Source of the DNA: Bacteroidales bacterium
GTDB lineage: Bacteria; Bacteroidota; Bacteroidia; Bacteroidales; VadinHA17
DNA: 64,000 nt
Assembly: GCA_020201035.1 (NCBI GenBank)
Contig: JAIVHO010000033.1
Span: forward strand, 1-64,000
Direction of reading: 5' to 3'
The notes below the pieces were generated by a model. The model worked only from the letters and a program-made list of their open reading frames with translations. It was not told the origin of the DNA and made no database searches. Both the position numbers and the translations under genes were made by a program. Positions 30,541-39,781 of this stretch are shown one piece after another (position 1 is the first letter of the stretch; every line of letters starts with the position of its first letter).

Positions 30541-31659
30541 ATGAAAAGAGTAGTCGTACCACTCATATCATTCCTGTTGATGACAGCATCATGCATCACA
30601 AAGTTCACTCCCGAAATAGAGGGATATGAGAACATCCTTGTGGTTGAAGCACTTCTGACTGATGAATACCACTCAAACTATGTAAGACTCTCATATACCA
30701 GACCTGTTGATGTTTCAGGGATATCATCCCCTGTCAGGGGGGCTTCAATATTTATCGAGGATGATCTGGGACGCAAAAAGTATCTCTATGAAAAAAGGCC
30801 GGGGTACTATATCACTGATTCCCTCAATTTTCAGGCTGTTTCAGGGAGAAGTTATAAACTCAGTATCTCAACAGGGAGCTCTGATTATGAGACGCCGTTT
30901 ATTGAGATGCTTGAAGTGCCGGGCATTGACTCGGTATTCTGGGAGTTTGAGTATTCTGATGAGGATATTATATGGCCCCCGCTATATGCTTACCAGATCT
31001 ACCTGAATACATATGATCCGACGAATACATGCCGCCATTTCAGGTGGACCTACGAAGAGGTATATGAGTATCATCTGCCATTTCACTATCCACCGGACTC
31101 AAAAAGGATCTGCTGGATAACCGAAAGATCCACTGATATCATGATCAATAACTCTTCAGCACTGGAAGAGGTATATGTTGACAGGATGCCACTGATATAC
31201 CTTGATAACAGGAAGAGTGAAAAACTTAGATATAAATACAGTATAAACGTTAAACAACACTCCATCACGGCCGATGAGTACCTTTACTGGGACCGGGTAA
31301 AAAAGATATCCGGTGAAATTGGTGGTCTGTACGATCCTATCCCCATGCCTATAGAGGGGAACATATATTCAACAACAGATCCTTCTGAGAGTGTACTTGG
31401 ATACTTCAGTGTATCCTCGGTGGAATCAAGCCGGTTGTTTATACAAAATGACACAATCAAGATGGATTTTGCAGGGCAGTACTGTATAACAGATACTCTA
31501 CAGACGCTTGATAATATTGCAGGCATAGGAACCCATATTTTTGTACTGGATGAGATCGACGAAGTAGGATTTCTGGTAAGCATATGGGAGAAATGTGCTG
31601 ACTGTACACTTTTTGGATCTAATATTGAACCACTGTTCTGGAATGATGATATTAAATAA
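30541..31659 (+). CDS. DUF4249 lipoprotein, partner of the STN-TonB receptor
   Basis: 372 residues. Lipoprotein signal ends MTASCITK (Cys about 19). The mature start KFTPEIEGYENILVVEALLT, then YVRLSYTRPVD and GASIFIEDDLGRKKYLYEKR follow DUF4249, with the usual run of beta strands and late LGYFSVSSVES. Starts 2 bases after the receptor stop, so translation is coupled. Longer than its counterpart at 13.1 kb (272 residues). Probably the surface partner of the receptor; ligand unknown. Confidence 0.8.
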   Translation: MKRVVVPLISFLLMTASCITKFTPEIEGYENILVVEALLTDEYHSNYVRLSYTRPVDVSGISSPVRGASIFIEDDLGRKKYLYEKRPGYYITDSLNFQAVSGRSYKLSISTGSSDYETPFIEMLEVPGIDSVFWEFEYSDEDIIWPPLYAYQIYLNTYDPTNTCRHFRWTYEEVYEYHLPFHYPPDSKRICWITERSTDIMINNSSALEEVYVDRMPLIYLDNRKSEKLRYKYSINVKQHSITADEYLYWDRVKKISGEIGGLYDPIPMPIEGNIYSTTDPSESVLGYFSVSSVESSRLFIQNDTIKMDFAGQYCITDTLQTLDNIAGIGTHIFVLDEIDEVGFLVSIWEKCADCTLFGSNIEPLFWNDDIK

Positions 31660-31670
31660 CCGGTGATCCT

Positions 31671-33494
31671 ATGTATTATATAAACAGGTTATCACTTCTG
31701 CTTTTACTGAGCATTGCACCTTGCACAATTGCGGAGGCGATACCTCACCTAAAACTGTCAATGGTTGAAGGTACAACAGCTGACAGCGGTAAGGCAGGGG
31801 GTGTAAACTATGAGCAGGTATATATACATACAGACAGAACCATTTATATAGCAGGCGAAGATATATGGTTCTCCCTCTACCTTCTTGACGGGAATAATAA
31901 TCCTGAAGGGAAAAGATCCAGAGTGGCCTATATTGAAGTTGTCAGCAGTTCAAATATACCTGTTGCAAATATAAGATCAGGAATTAACAGTGGTATTGCC
32001 TCCGGATCGATATCGCTGCCTGACACCATTTCAACAGGCCTCTACTATATAAGAGCCTATACAAATTTCATGAAAAATTTCGGTCCTGAATCATACTATC
32101 ACCAGGATGTTGTAGTATACAACCCATTCAGGGACAAGGAGAAGAATCCCGATATTCTTCAGTACAGCAAGCTGCCTTCCGGAAAAGAAAGATCTCCTTA
32201 TAACCATTTACGGGAGAATAAGGCTGCAGGAATATCTTCCCTGTTTGTCGGTGAATCATTCACTCCCAGGGAGAAGGTAACTGTTGAGGTAAACCTTGAC
32301 AGCAATGTTTATGAAAACCCCAACCTAACAAACCTCAGTATTTCTGTTGCTGTTGCAGCTGCAGGTCCACGTCAGCCACATATGAGCCAGTATGTTTCTC
32401 GCAGCAGCAGGGAGAAACCGGAGAACGAAGCAGAAACTGATTTTAAATACCCCCGTGAAGCATACGGTCCGTTCCTTGAAGGTACAATTGTTTCAAGAGA
32501 GAACCTCACTCCTGGGAGTGAGCTGTTGCTCTATCTCTCAACCCCTTCCAGTATCCCGCAGATAAACTACTCATTCTCTGATTCCCTGGGTAACTTCAGG
32601 TTCTACCTGAAACCTGAAGAGGGTATAAGGGATATATTCATCCAGCCTGCTGATTTGGGCCACAACTGGCTTATTAAAGTAAATACTCCCTTCTCAGGCG
32701 AGTACATAAAAACCAGGCCAGGGGAGTTTCCCCTGGATCCGGGATTAATTGAGAATGCCGTTAAAATGGGGATTAACTACCAGTTAAATAAGATCTATAA
32801 AGAATTTGCTCCTGCTGTTACAGGTAATGATTTAAATAACAGCAGGGTCAGATTCTACGGCAAGCCAGATATTGAGCTGATACTTGCAGATTACATAGCC
32901 CTGCCGAGTATGGAGGAGGTTTTTCATGAACTGACGCCCGGTGTTTCACTAAGGAGGCAGAGAACAGGTTTAAATCTCGTTTTTGCAGATGACATTACCG
33001 GTCAAAAGTTTGAAAATCCGGATATTATTATGGTGGATGGCGTTCTGATAAATGATCCGGGGGCAATTGCCTCATTGGATCCCGGGTCAGTTGAGAAAAT
33101 AGATATCATAAAGGGTAAATACCAGACAGGCAGTATTGTTTTCAATGGAATTGTCAGCATTATCCTCAGGGAAGGAGAAGTTAACGGTCCGGATCTGGCC
33201 CCGGCAGGTATGAGAACACAATATATCCCGGTAGATGAAACTCTCTGCCCCGGACATATCTCATATGGTGAGGGCAGGCCTTATGACACTCCTGTCCCTG
33301 ATTTCAGGAACACACTTTTCTTCGGCAGCAGGATAAATCCCTCCAAAGACGGCTCAGTCAGATTTGATTTTTTTACATCTGATTACTGCGCAGATTACAT
33401 TATAACAATTAAAGGGATTACCGACACAGGCATTCCGGTATCATGGTCAAAGATCATTACCGTTGAGCTTGAACACACGGGCGACTCTCGTTAA
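31671..33494 (+). CDS. MG2-domain secreted protein with a TonB-plug-like C-terminal segment
   Basis: 607 residues. Signal peptide (MYYINRLSLLLLLSIAPCTI, cut near AEA). The first domain, QVYIHTDRTIYIAGEDIWFS with SLPDTISTGLYYIRAYTNFM, is a macroglobulin-type MG2 fold as in alpha-2-macroglobulin-like proteins. The C-terminal part (about 445-503) reads DIIMVDGVLINDPGAIASLD, VEKIDIIKGKYQTGSIVFNG and IVSIIL, close to the 'IDG...IESIEVLKG...GVI' core of a TonB receptor plug, but no barrel follows. Fourth gene of the 27-33.5 kb unit (11 bases after DUF4249). It may dock to the receptor or act as a periplasmic chaperone or plug mimic; both are inference. Confidence 0.65.
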   Translation: MYYINRLSLLLLLSIAPCTIAEAIPHLKLSMVEGTTADSGKAGGVNYEQVYIHTDRTIYIAGEDIWFSLYLLDGNNNPEGKRSRVAYIEVVSSSNIPVANIRSGINSGIASGSISLPDTISTGLYYIRAYTNFMKNFGPESYYHQDVVVYNPFRDKEKNPDILQYSKLPSGKERSPYNHLRENKAAGISSLFVGESFTPREKVTVEVNLDSNVYENPNLTNLSISVAVAAAGPRQPHMSQYVSRSSREKPENEAETDFKYPREAYGPFLEGTIVSRENLTPGSELLLYLSTPSSIPQINYSFSDSLGNFRFYLKPEEGIRDIFIQPADLGHNWLIKVNTPFSGEYIKTRPGEFPLDPGLIENAVKMGINYQLNKIYKEFAPAVTGNDLNNSRVRFYGKPDIELILADYIALPSMEEVFHELTPGVSLRRQRTGLNLVFADDITGQKFENPDIIMVDGVLINDPGAIASLDPGSVEKIDIIKGKYQTGSIVFNGIVSIILREGEVNGPDLAPAGMRTQYIPVDETLCPGHISYGEGRPYDTPVPDFRNTLFFGSRINPSKDGSVRFDFFTSDYCADYIITIKGITDTGIPVSWSKIITVELEHTGDSR

Positions 33495-33519
33495 CAGGAT
33501 GGGAAACAGGGTGACAAAC

Positions 33520-33552
33520 AATGGGCTGCCATTTTCATGACAGCCCATTTAT
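33520..33552. terminator. Bidirectional terminator between convergent units
   Basis: AATGGGCTG (33520-33528) and CAGCCCATT (33541-33549) form a 9-bp stem with a 12-base loop and T-rich 3' flank. It lies between the converging MG2 gene and the PKD lipoprotein gene and can serve both. Confidence 0.7.
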
Positions 33553-33575
33553 ATTCGCCTGTAAGATACAGTTTC

Positions 33576-34634
33576 CTAGGTTACATCTTTAGTTAGCTCA
33601 ACTGCATTACTATAAGCTGTAGATCCGTCACCGTTCCAGTCCATGTTAAACGTGAACTCAATGGTAGGAGCAGCTCCGCAACCAGACCAGAGACCTGATC
33701 CATGGTACCAGTAGTTATACGGACCTGGCAGGGTCTGACCCCAGTAATCCCAGCCTATTGAAAGGCTTCCGTTTTCATTTACAACTATAGTGATATCACC
33801 TTCAGCACCGAATCCCGGCTGGAATGTCTCGCCCCACCCGGTAAACACTTCGCCAAGAAATGCAGGTATACCAGCTACAGCTTCAACAACTATTTCATTA
33901 TCTTCAGCACCAGCTATAAATGTCACAGTAAGTTCACTGTCACTGTCACCAGTTTCAGTCCCTCTCCATGTACCCAGGAAATCATCCCTGGTCATAGGAC
34001 AGAATTCAGCAACCGTAATATTGAACTCTAATGGCAGTGAACTAACACCTGTTGACAAAGTTTCTGTAACAGTTAGCGTGACATCACCTGCGTCAGTAAA
34101 CAAAACTTCAACCGCTTTGGTATCGTCACTAATCTCAGTAATGGTAGCATTAGTAGCGCTCCAGCTCCAGGTTGATCCTGCACGGTCATAGTCAACAGAA
34201 TATGTATATGAAAAAGTCTGGGCCACATTTGAAGGACCAACCAAAGTCACCTCTGGTAATACTACACTGATAGTGTCGGACATTGGATCTGAGGTAATTC
34301 CGCCCAAAGTAGTTTCTGTTACAGTAACAATCGCCTCACCCAGTGCATCATACAGAACATCTATCTGTCGGGTATCAGCACTTGTTGAAGTAATGGTTCC
34401 ATTTGTAACCTGCCAGTCCCAGGTGGACCCGCCTCTGAAATAGTTCACGGAATATGACCCTGATAAGCTCTGAATGACTGTTGCCGGGCCAGAGATTCCC
34501 TGTACTTTAGGAACGATCTTACTGAAATCGTATTCCTCATTTGCCTTTTGAATATCTGTTTTCTCACAGGATACTACAAAAACCATAGCTATCACTGTAA
34601 GCAAAGAGATATATCTGAATAATCTATTTTTCAT
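33576..34634 (-). CDS. PKD-repeat surface lipoprotein, third gene of a SusCD unit
   Basis: 352 residues. Lipoprotein signal ends FVVSCEK (Cys23). Two tandem Ig/PKD-like repeats of about 85 residues (GSYSVNYFRGGSTWDWQVTN and YTYSVDYDRAGSTWSWSATN are equivalent positions), then a beta-rich C-terminal domain (MTRDDFLGTWRGTETGDSDS, SIGWDYWGQT) that may bind ligand. Lies 35 bases after the SusD-like gene. By position it is the extra surface-binding lipoprotein (SusE/F or SGBP role) of this uptake system. Confidence 0.75.
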   Translation of the reverse strand: MKNRLFRYISLLTVIAMVFVVSCEKTDIQKANEEYDFSKIVPKVQGISGPATVIQSLSGSYSVNYFRGGSTWDWQVTNGTITSTSADTRQIDVLYDALGEAIVTVTETTLGGITSDPMSDTISVVLPEVTLVGPSNVAQTFSYTYSVDYDRAGSTWSWSATNATITEISDDTKAVEVLFTDAGDVTLTVTETLSTGVSSLPLEFNITVAEFCPMTRDDFLGTWRGTETGDSDSELTVTFIAGAEDNEIVVEAVAGIPAFLGEVFTGWGETFQPGFGAEGDITIVVNENGSLSIGWDYWGQTLPGPYNYWYHGSGLWSGCGAAPTIEFTFNMDWNGDGSTAYSNAVELTKDVT

Positions 34635-34669
34635 GTTTCTATGTTTTAAATATTTAAATACAGAGTGAC

Positions 34670-36193
34670 CTATTCATCCCATCCTGTCCAGTCACCGGCT
34701 GAACCGTCAACTCCGTCAGCAACGGCATTGATGGTATAATGTGGCAGTCCTGAAATTTCAAGCTCTGTTGCAGGAACCGGGAAGTGGAGCAGTGTGGCAG
34801 GCTGCAGACGGTCTGTCCTCCTCATATCAAAGAAAGGTATGCCGGCACCTGTAAGGTGACATTCTATATCCTTTTCATCCAGGATATAGCGCAGTACAGT
34901 TGCCACGTCAGTAGCTGTTATATCCGGACACTGACCACGTACCTTACGCGGCCCGGCAGGGTCATTCAGTATTGCCAGGGCACCTGAAGCATTTCCTGTT
35001 GTCCTCAGAAGGGCTTCGGCCTCAAGGAGCTTAACCTCCCATGCAAGGAACATAGGCATGGGCTGGTTACCATACCATACTGATGAAGTAATATAGTCAT
35101 ATCGGCTGAAACGATAGTGACTGTAGTGGTAATAACCGCGATCCGCCGGGAAAGCATTTGAGGCGAGGTACTCAAAATCTGTAACCAGCCTCTGGTCATT
35201 GGTAGGATCAGCCTCTTCAGGGTCCTCTCCGTCAGTAGTGTTCCAGGACTCATTATCAGAGGGCCACCTGCTGGGATAATCATGATCCATTGCGTTAATA
35301 ATACGCATATCAACTCTTCCCCATCCTGAGTAACGGCCATAGATAAAGTACATATCATACCAACCATATGCTGAACCCAGCTCAGGTGCAAAATCGCTGG
35401 TAATACCATTCTGTGAATAGGTAAGAACCCTTCCCCAGTCCAGATTATCATTATGTGCCTTGGTTCTTGAACTGGATGCCAGGATACGAGCAGCATAGCT
35501 GTTTGCCAGCTCTCCAAGTTCAACATTTGTCATTGACTGACCACCAACCCAGGATGCCGGAACCTCAAATGAATTGGCATTGCATATTGCTATAGCATTA
35601 TCAAGCAGGTCAAGTGATGCGTCAACCACATCAGACCATGGCATAAGCTCCAGGGTTGAGATATCTGCATCCCATGTAATTACGTTAGCCTGGTCAAAAA
35701 CAAGACCCAGGTATCCGTGTGAAGCACCACTTGAGAGGTTGCAGAAAGCTTCAACCAGAGCATTATCTTCCCCGTCAGTTCCGAATTCCATACCATCATA
35801 TAGCCTCTGCAACGCGAGGTTTGCAGCTGAAATTGCACTGTATGAATTCTGCCAGTTATATCTTAGATGGCCGAAATAAGCGTAGGTAAGACTATTGTTA
35901 AAGGAATTTATCCTTGGTTCCCATGACAAATCCCTCATAGCACCATTACCCCACGAACATGTTAAATGATCAGCCATTGTTGCCATAGCAAGAGCGAGTC
36001 CGCTATATTCCTGGATGGCATTATGCCAGGTGCGGAATGACCCTCCTGCCAGTGACATAACATCGGAAGGATTGGCCAGTGCTCTTGAAGCATCAGGCGC
36101 GTTCTCATTTATTACCTCCAGGTCTGCACAACTGAATGTTACAAGACTAAAGGTAATAAGCAGAACATATAATTTAAAAATTCTGTTTTTCAT
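34670..36193 (-). CDS. SusD/RagB-like surface lipoprotein
   Basis: 507 residues. Lipoprotein signal ends VTFSCADL (Cys22). Mature start ADLEVINENAPDASRALANP, an early FRTWHNAIQEYSG, TYAYFGHLRYNWQNSYSAIS, and the late AWEVKLLEAEALLRTTGN, RYILDEKDIECHLTGAGIPF, FDMRRTDRLQPATLLHFPVP follow the SusD fold, with TPR-like helices and a C-terminal 'fE-RRT-' segment. Gene begins 19 bases after the SusC stop, and is followed by the PKD lipoprotein gene. Ligand not readable from sequence. Confidence 0.92.
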   Translation of the reverse strand: MKNRIFKLYVLLITFSLVTFSCADLEVINENAPDASRALANPSDVMSLAGGSFRTWHNAIQEYSGLALAMATMADHLTCSWGNGAMRDLSWEPRINSFNNSLTYAYFGHLRYNWQNSYSAISAANLALQRLYDGMEFGTDGEDNALVEAFCNLSSGASHGYLGLVFDQANVITWDADISTLELMPWSDVVDASLDLLDNAIAICNANSFEVPASWVGGQSMTNVELGELANSYAARILASSSRTKAHNDNLDWGRVLTYSQNGITSDFAPELGSAYGWYDMYFIYGRYSGWGRVDMRIINAMDHDYPSRWPSDNESWNTTDGEDPEEADPTNDQRLVTDFEYLASNAFPADRGYYHYSHYRFSRYDYITSSVWYGNQPMPMFLAWEVKLLEAEALLRTTGNASGALAILNDPAGPRKVRGQCPDITATDVATVLRYILDEKDIECHLTGAGIPFFDMRRTDRLQPATLLHFPVPATELEISGLPHYTINAVADGVDGSAGDWTGWDE

Positions 36194-36212
36194 AATTCAG
36201 TTGATTTAGCAT

Positions 36213-39200
36213 TTAAAACTTAAACTCAATTGATCCGGATATAGTCCTGAAATTAGGATAGTTAAACTCATCCCAGGCCTGTATGGTATTGTCACCGTTA
36301 CCCTCTGTTGATCCTACTTCAGGATCAAAGCCGGAGTACCTTGTAATGGTATACAGGTTACGTCCACTAACACCAAAACGGCACTCTTTTACAAAACCAT
36401 TCATCACCCTGTCAAGAAAGCCCTTGTTAACACTGTAGTAAAGTGCAATCTCTCGCACTTTCAGGTATGAACCATCCTCTACAAAGTGGTTGTTATACGT
36501 GTTAACATTATAAAGGGCTTTGTAGTAGTCAATAGTCTTCTTCTCATTCTCAGGTTTGCCAAACTGATCCATGTCTGCCGATCTGTTATCACGGTACATC
36601 CACTGGTTGGTTAGGTTATATATATCACCACCCTGTTTCCAGTCCAGAAGTACATAGAGAGTGAAATCCATAAATGTGATATTGTTGGTAAGAGCCATAT
36701 GGAAATCAGGGTTAGCGTCACCTACAGTGGTTGTAAGAGGATTTCCTGATTCATCATACATCTTAACCGGAACCTCATTCAGTGTACCTTCTGTTCCGAG
36801 AGGAATAATATAGCCATCGCTGTTGCGGGTGAAGTCATTAATTGAGACACCCTCATAACGCTGTCCTGGTCCGCTCAGTAACTCTAGCTGGGCAGCCATC
36901 TCATCCATTGACCTCAGGAAATATTCTCCTGAAAATTCACCGAATACAGCTCCTTCAGTGATATAGAATGATCCCGGGTCACCGGCATTACCACGTGCAC
37001 CGGTTGTGAACGGAGCTACATTCAGTTTAGTGATCTGCTGGCGTATACGGTCAAATGTTGCATTGGCTCTCCACCTGAAATTTGGTGTGTTTGCAATCTC
37101 TGCACCCAGAGAAGCTTCAAATGACGTTGACGAAAGTGTTCCCATATTCTGCCACTGGGTCCGATAACCGGCTGAAGCAGCAAGAGGCACCTGCCAGTGC
37201 TGATCCTCAGCATCGGTCTCTGAATAGATAAACTCAAATGAGAATCTATTGAGGAAGTCAACATTAAGAGCCATTTCAAGCTCCTTGATTGTTGTTGGCT
37301 TAAGATCTGCGTTACCGTAATTATTCATCACCGGAACACCCCCTGAGATATTGAATGTCTCATACTGTGCGGTCCATGGAGGACGGTGACCGGCTGTTCC
37401 GTAAGAAGCCCTTACCTTGAGTTCATCAATCCCCGGTATAGTAATATCTTCACTTATACGGTATGCCCCTGAAATCCGGAAATACGGATTATATCTCTCA
37501 TCGGCTCCAAACTGACTGGCTCCGTCAATACGATAAAGGAAAGATCCTATATACTTGGACAGATAGTCGATATCCAGAATACCAAATACGTTTTCAGCCT
37601 TGATGGCTCCGTTATAGGATCCGTTATAGGCCTCTGACTGATCAGTATTTCCGAACTGAGGTACACCTGCTGTTCCGAAATCCCTTGATCCGGTTGAAAA
37701 ACCCTCCCATTCATTACTCTCAAAGAGGTAACTTAATTTACCCTTTGCAGTAATGTCTCCGAACTGCTTGTTAAAGTTGGCAGTAAACTGGAAAACCTGG
37801 GATAACTGCTGACTGTTTGACTTGTATAATTCGCCATCAGTCTGATTAACAACACCTGAAAGGATAAGATAACCCTTTTCCCTGAACCAGTGGCTGTAGT
37901 TATCCTGCTTCTCAAAGCTGTATTGTCCTGTCAGGGTCAGCCAATCGAACGGAATATAATTTAATTTGTAACTACTCAATATTCTGTTTCTTGAGGATGT
38001 ATTGTCTGTGTTATTTAGAAGATAGAGCGGGTTTACGGTTGTTCCGAACTGGTCAACATTAAGCCGGTAGTCTGAACCATCTATCGGGTTTTTGGCAAGC
38101 AGGTTCATATCAGGCTGCAACTGCAGAAGCGAGAAGAAGTCCATGGAACCCTGGTCTGATGATGTTTTTATCACAAGATTACTTGTTGAAAAGGATACCT
38201 TTTCTGAAAACTTATGGTCAATATTGACACGGAAATTGTTTCTCTTGTAACCTTCTGCCTTAAACACAACGCCTGACTGTTTGGCATTCTCAAAGGAGAT
38301 CATAAAGTTTGTATTGCCTGTATTTGTTGCTACAGAAGCGTAGTTGGTTGAAAAATCACCCGGCTGGTAGAAGAGATCAAGCTGGTCCTGCACAAGACCA
38401 TATTCATTATCCATATAATGATCAGGGTCAAGTGTAAGGCTACCTCCGATAACATACCCGATACTGTCCTGATTGGTATGACTGGGAAGATCACCATACG
38501 TTGTTACTCCGAAATACCTGGTATAACGGTCCTCACTGGCCCAGTCAGAGGCAAGTCTGTTAACATGATGCTTGGAAACCGCAAGCTTGTTTGCCACCCG
38601 TGACTGTCCCCATTCATTCCTTATGGTAACGCTGGTTCTTCCTGCGGCAAGGTTGCTACCCCTCTTGGTTGCAATTGATATAACACCGTTACCGGCTCGC
38701 GACCCGTAGAGAGCAGATGCAGCAGCACCCTTTACAACCTCCATGGATTCGATATCATCTACGTTTATGTCAGCCAGAGTACCTTCCAGCATAACCCCGT
38801 CAACAATGATAAGTGGAGCCTGTGAACCACCTATTGTGGTAGCTCCTCTAAGACGAATTGATGCAGCACTACCGGGCCGACCGCTGGCCTGAACAATGGT
38901 AAGACCTGATATCTTTCCCTGGAGTGCCCCTGCAGCTGATGTTGCCGGTACCTCCTTTAACTGATCCTCTGTCACCCTGTCAACTGTGATGGATAGTTTT
39001 TTTCTTGGTGTCATTGAGGCAACACCGGTCACAATTACTTCGTCCAGACCAAAAATATCCGGAGCCAGAACTACATTGATCACCGATCTCCCTTCAATAA
39101 ACACATCCGTCGGCTTCATGCCAATAAATGAGTACGTTAACACATTGGAACCAACAGGGACTGATATGGCATAATTGCCGTCAACATCAGTAGTCACCCC

Positions 39201-39353
39201 GATTGTTGTTCCCTTTACAATTACAGATACACCAGGAATCGGAATACCATCCTGTTCACTGGTAACTGTACCTGTAATTTGCACCGTCTGGGCCATAAGG
39301 GCAACGGCCCCTAAAGACACAAATAATGCAATAAGCAAAGTTAGTTTCTTCAT
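36213..39353 (-). CDS. SusC/RagA-like TonB-dependent transporter
   Basis: 1046 residues. Signal peptide ending ALMAQT (21). CarboxypepD_reg-like domain (ITGTVTSEQDGIPIPGVSVI to about 100), then plug: LQGKISGLTIVQASGRPGSA, IRLRGATTIGG, PLIIVDGVML, ESMEVVKGAAASALYGSRAG, GVISIATKRGS; barrel ending SGSIEFKF. First gene of a SusC-SusD-PKD lipoprotein unit. Its N-terminal domain is close to that of the other SusC in the window, but the barrels differ, so the two systems probably take different ligands. Confidence 0.94.
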   Translation of the reverse strand: MKKLTLLIALFVSLGAVALMAQTVQITGTVTSEQDGIPIPGVSVIVKGTTIGVTTDVDGNYAISVPVGSNVLTYSFIGMKPTDVFIEGRSVINVVLAPDIFGLDEVIVTGVASMTPRKKLSITVDRVTEDQLKEVPATSAAGALQGKISGLTIVQASGRPGSAASIRLRGATTIGGSQAPLIIVDGVMLEGTLADINVDDIESMEVVKGAAASALYGSRAGNGVISIATKRGSNLAAGRTSVTIRNEWGQSRVANKLAVSKHHVNRLASDWASEDRYTRYFGVTTYGDLPSHTNQDSIGYVIGGSLTLDPDHYMDNEYGLVQDQLDLFYQPGDFSTNYASVATNTGNTNFMISFENAKQSGVVFKAEGYKRNNFRVNIDHKFSEKVSFSTSNLVIKTSSDQGSMDFFSLLQLQPDMNLLAKNPIDGSDYRLNVDQFGTTVNPLYLLNNTDNTSSRNRILSSYKLNYIPFDWLTLTGQYSFEKQDNYSHWFREKGYLILSGVVNQTDGELYKSNSQQLSQVFQFTANFNKQFGDITAKGKLSYLFESNEWEGFSTGSRDFGTAGVPQFGNTDQSEAYNGSYNGAIKAENVFGILDIDYLSKYIGSFLYRIDGASQFGADERYNPYFRISGAYRISEDITIPGIDELKVRASYGTAGHRPPWTAQYETFNISGGVPVMNNYGNADLKPTTIKELEMALNVDFLNRFSFEFIYSETDAEDQHWQVPLAASAGYRTQWQNMGTLSSTSFEASLGAEIANTPNFRWRANATFDRIRQQITKLNVAPFTTGARGNAGDPGSFYITEGAVFGEFSGEYFLRSMDEMAAQLELLSGPGQRYEGVSINDFTRNSDGYIIPLGTEGTLNEVPVKMYDESGNPLTTTVGDANPDFHMALTNNITFMDFTLYVLLDWKQGGDIYNLTNQWMYRDNRSADMDQFGKPENEKKTIDYYKALYNVNTYNNHFVEDGSYLKVREIALYYSVNKGFLDRVMNGFVKECRFGVSGRNLYTITRYSGFDPEVGSTEGNGDNTIQAWDEFNYPNFRTISGSIEFKF

Positions 39354-39781
39354 AGGTTCAAGTTTTAGATTAGTTAGTGTTTCAAAAATAGGAGTTTATT
39401 CCAAATATCATTGGTAATTACAAATATTTTTATACACGCATTTATGATGGCATTGTGAATAAACCATTTTATCACTTCTGCATCGTTAGCAAGTGTATCC
39501 GGAAACAAATTAAATTAAACCTTATATACCTGATATATAATATATTATGTTTTGTATAACAAATAGCAAACCAACCCAGATTACTAAATTAAAATTCAAC
39601 CTGAATCAATACAAAAAAAATAAATCTAAGCCTTTAAATGACCTTTTTTTTAATTGCCGGAGGCCTGATTATGGTCGGGAGAGCGTCATTTTAACACATG
39701 TTAGCATCTTTTATGGTTATTTAACCAACCATAAAACCAGAACTGAAACTGTTGCAGGCAATACAAAAAGTTTCCCCTTTT
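39354..39781. other. Promoter region of the second SusC unit
   Basis: 428 AT-rich bases between the SusC start and the end of the Xaa-Pro aminopeptidase gene (same strand). TATTTTTG on the minus strand (39390-39383) fits the -7 consensus, 30 bases before the start codon; no -33 box is well placed. CCAA-N6-TTGG (39401-39414) lies just upstream as a possible operator. No coding-like frame or clear terminator for the incoming minus-strand gene was seen. Confidence 0.4.
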
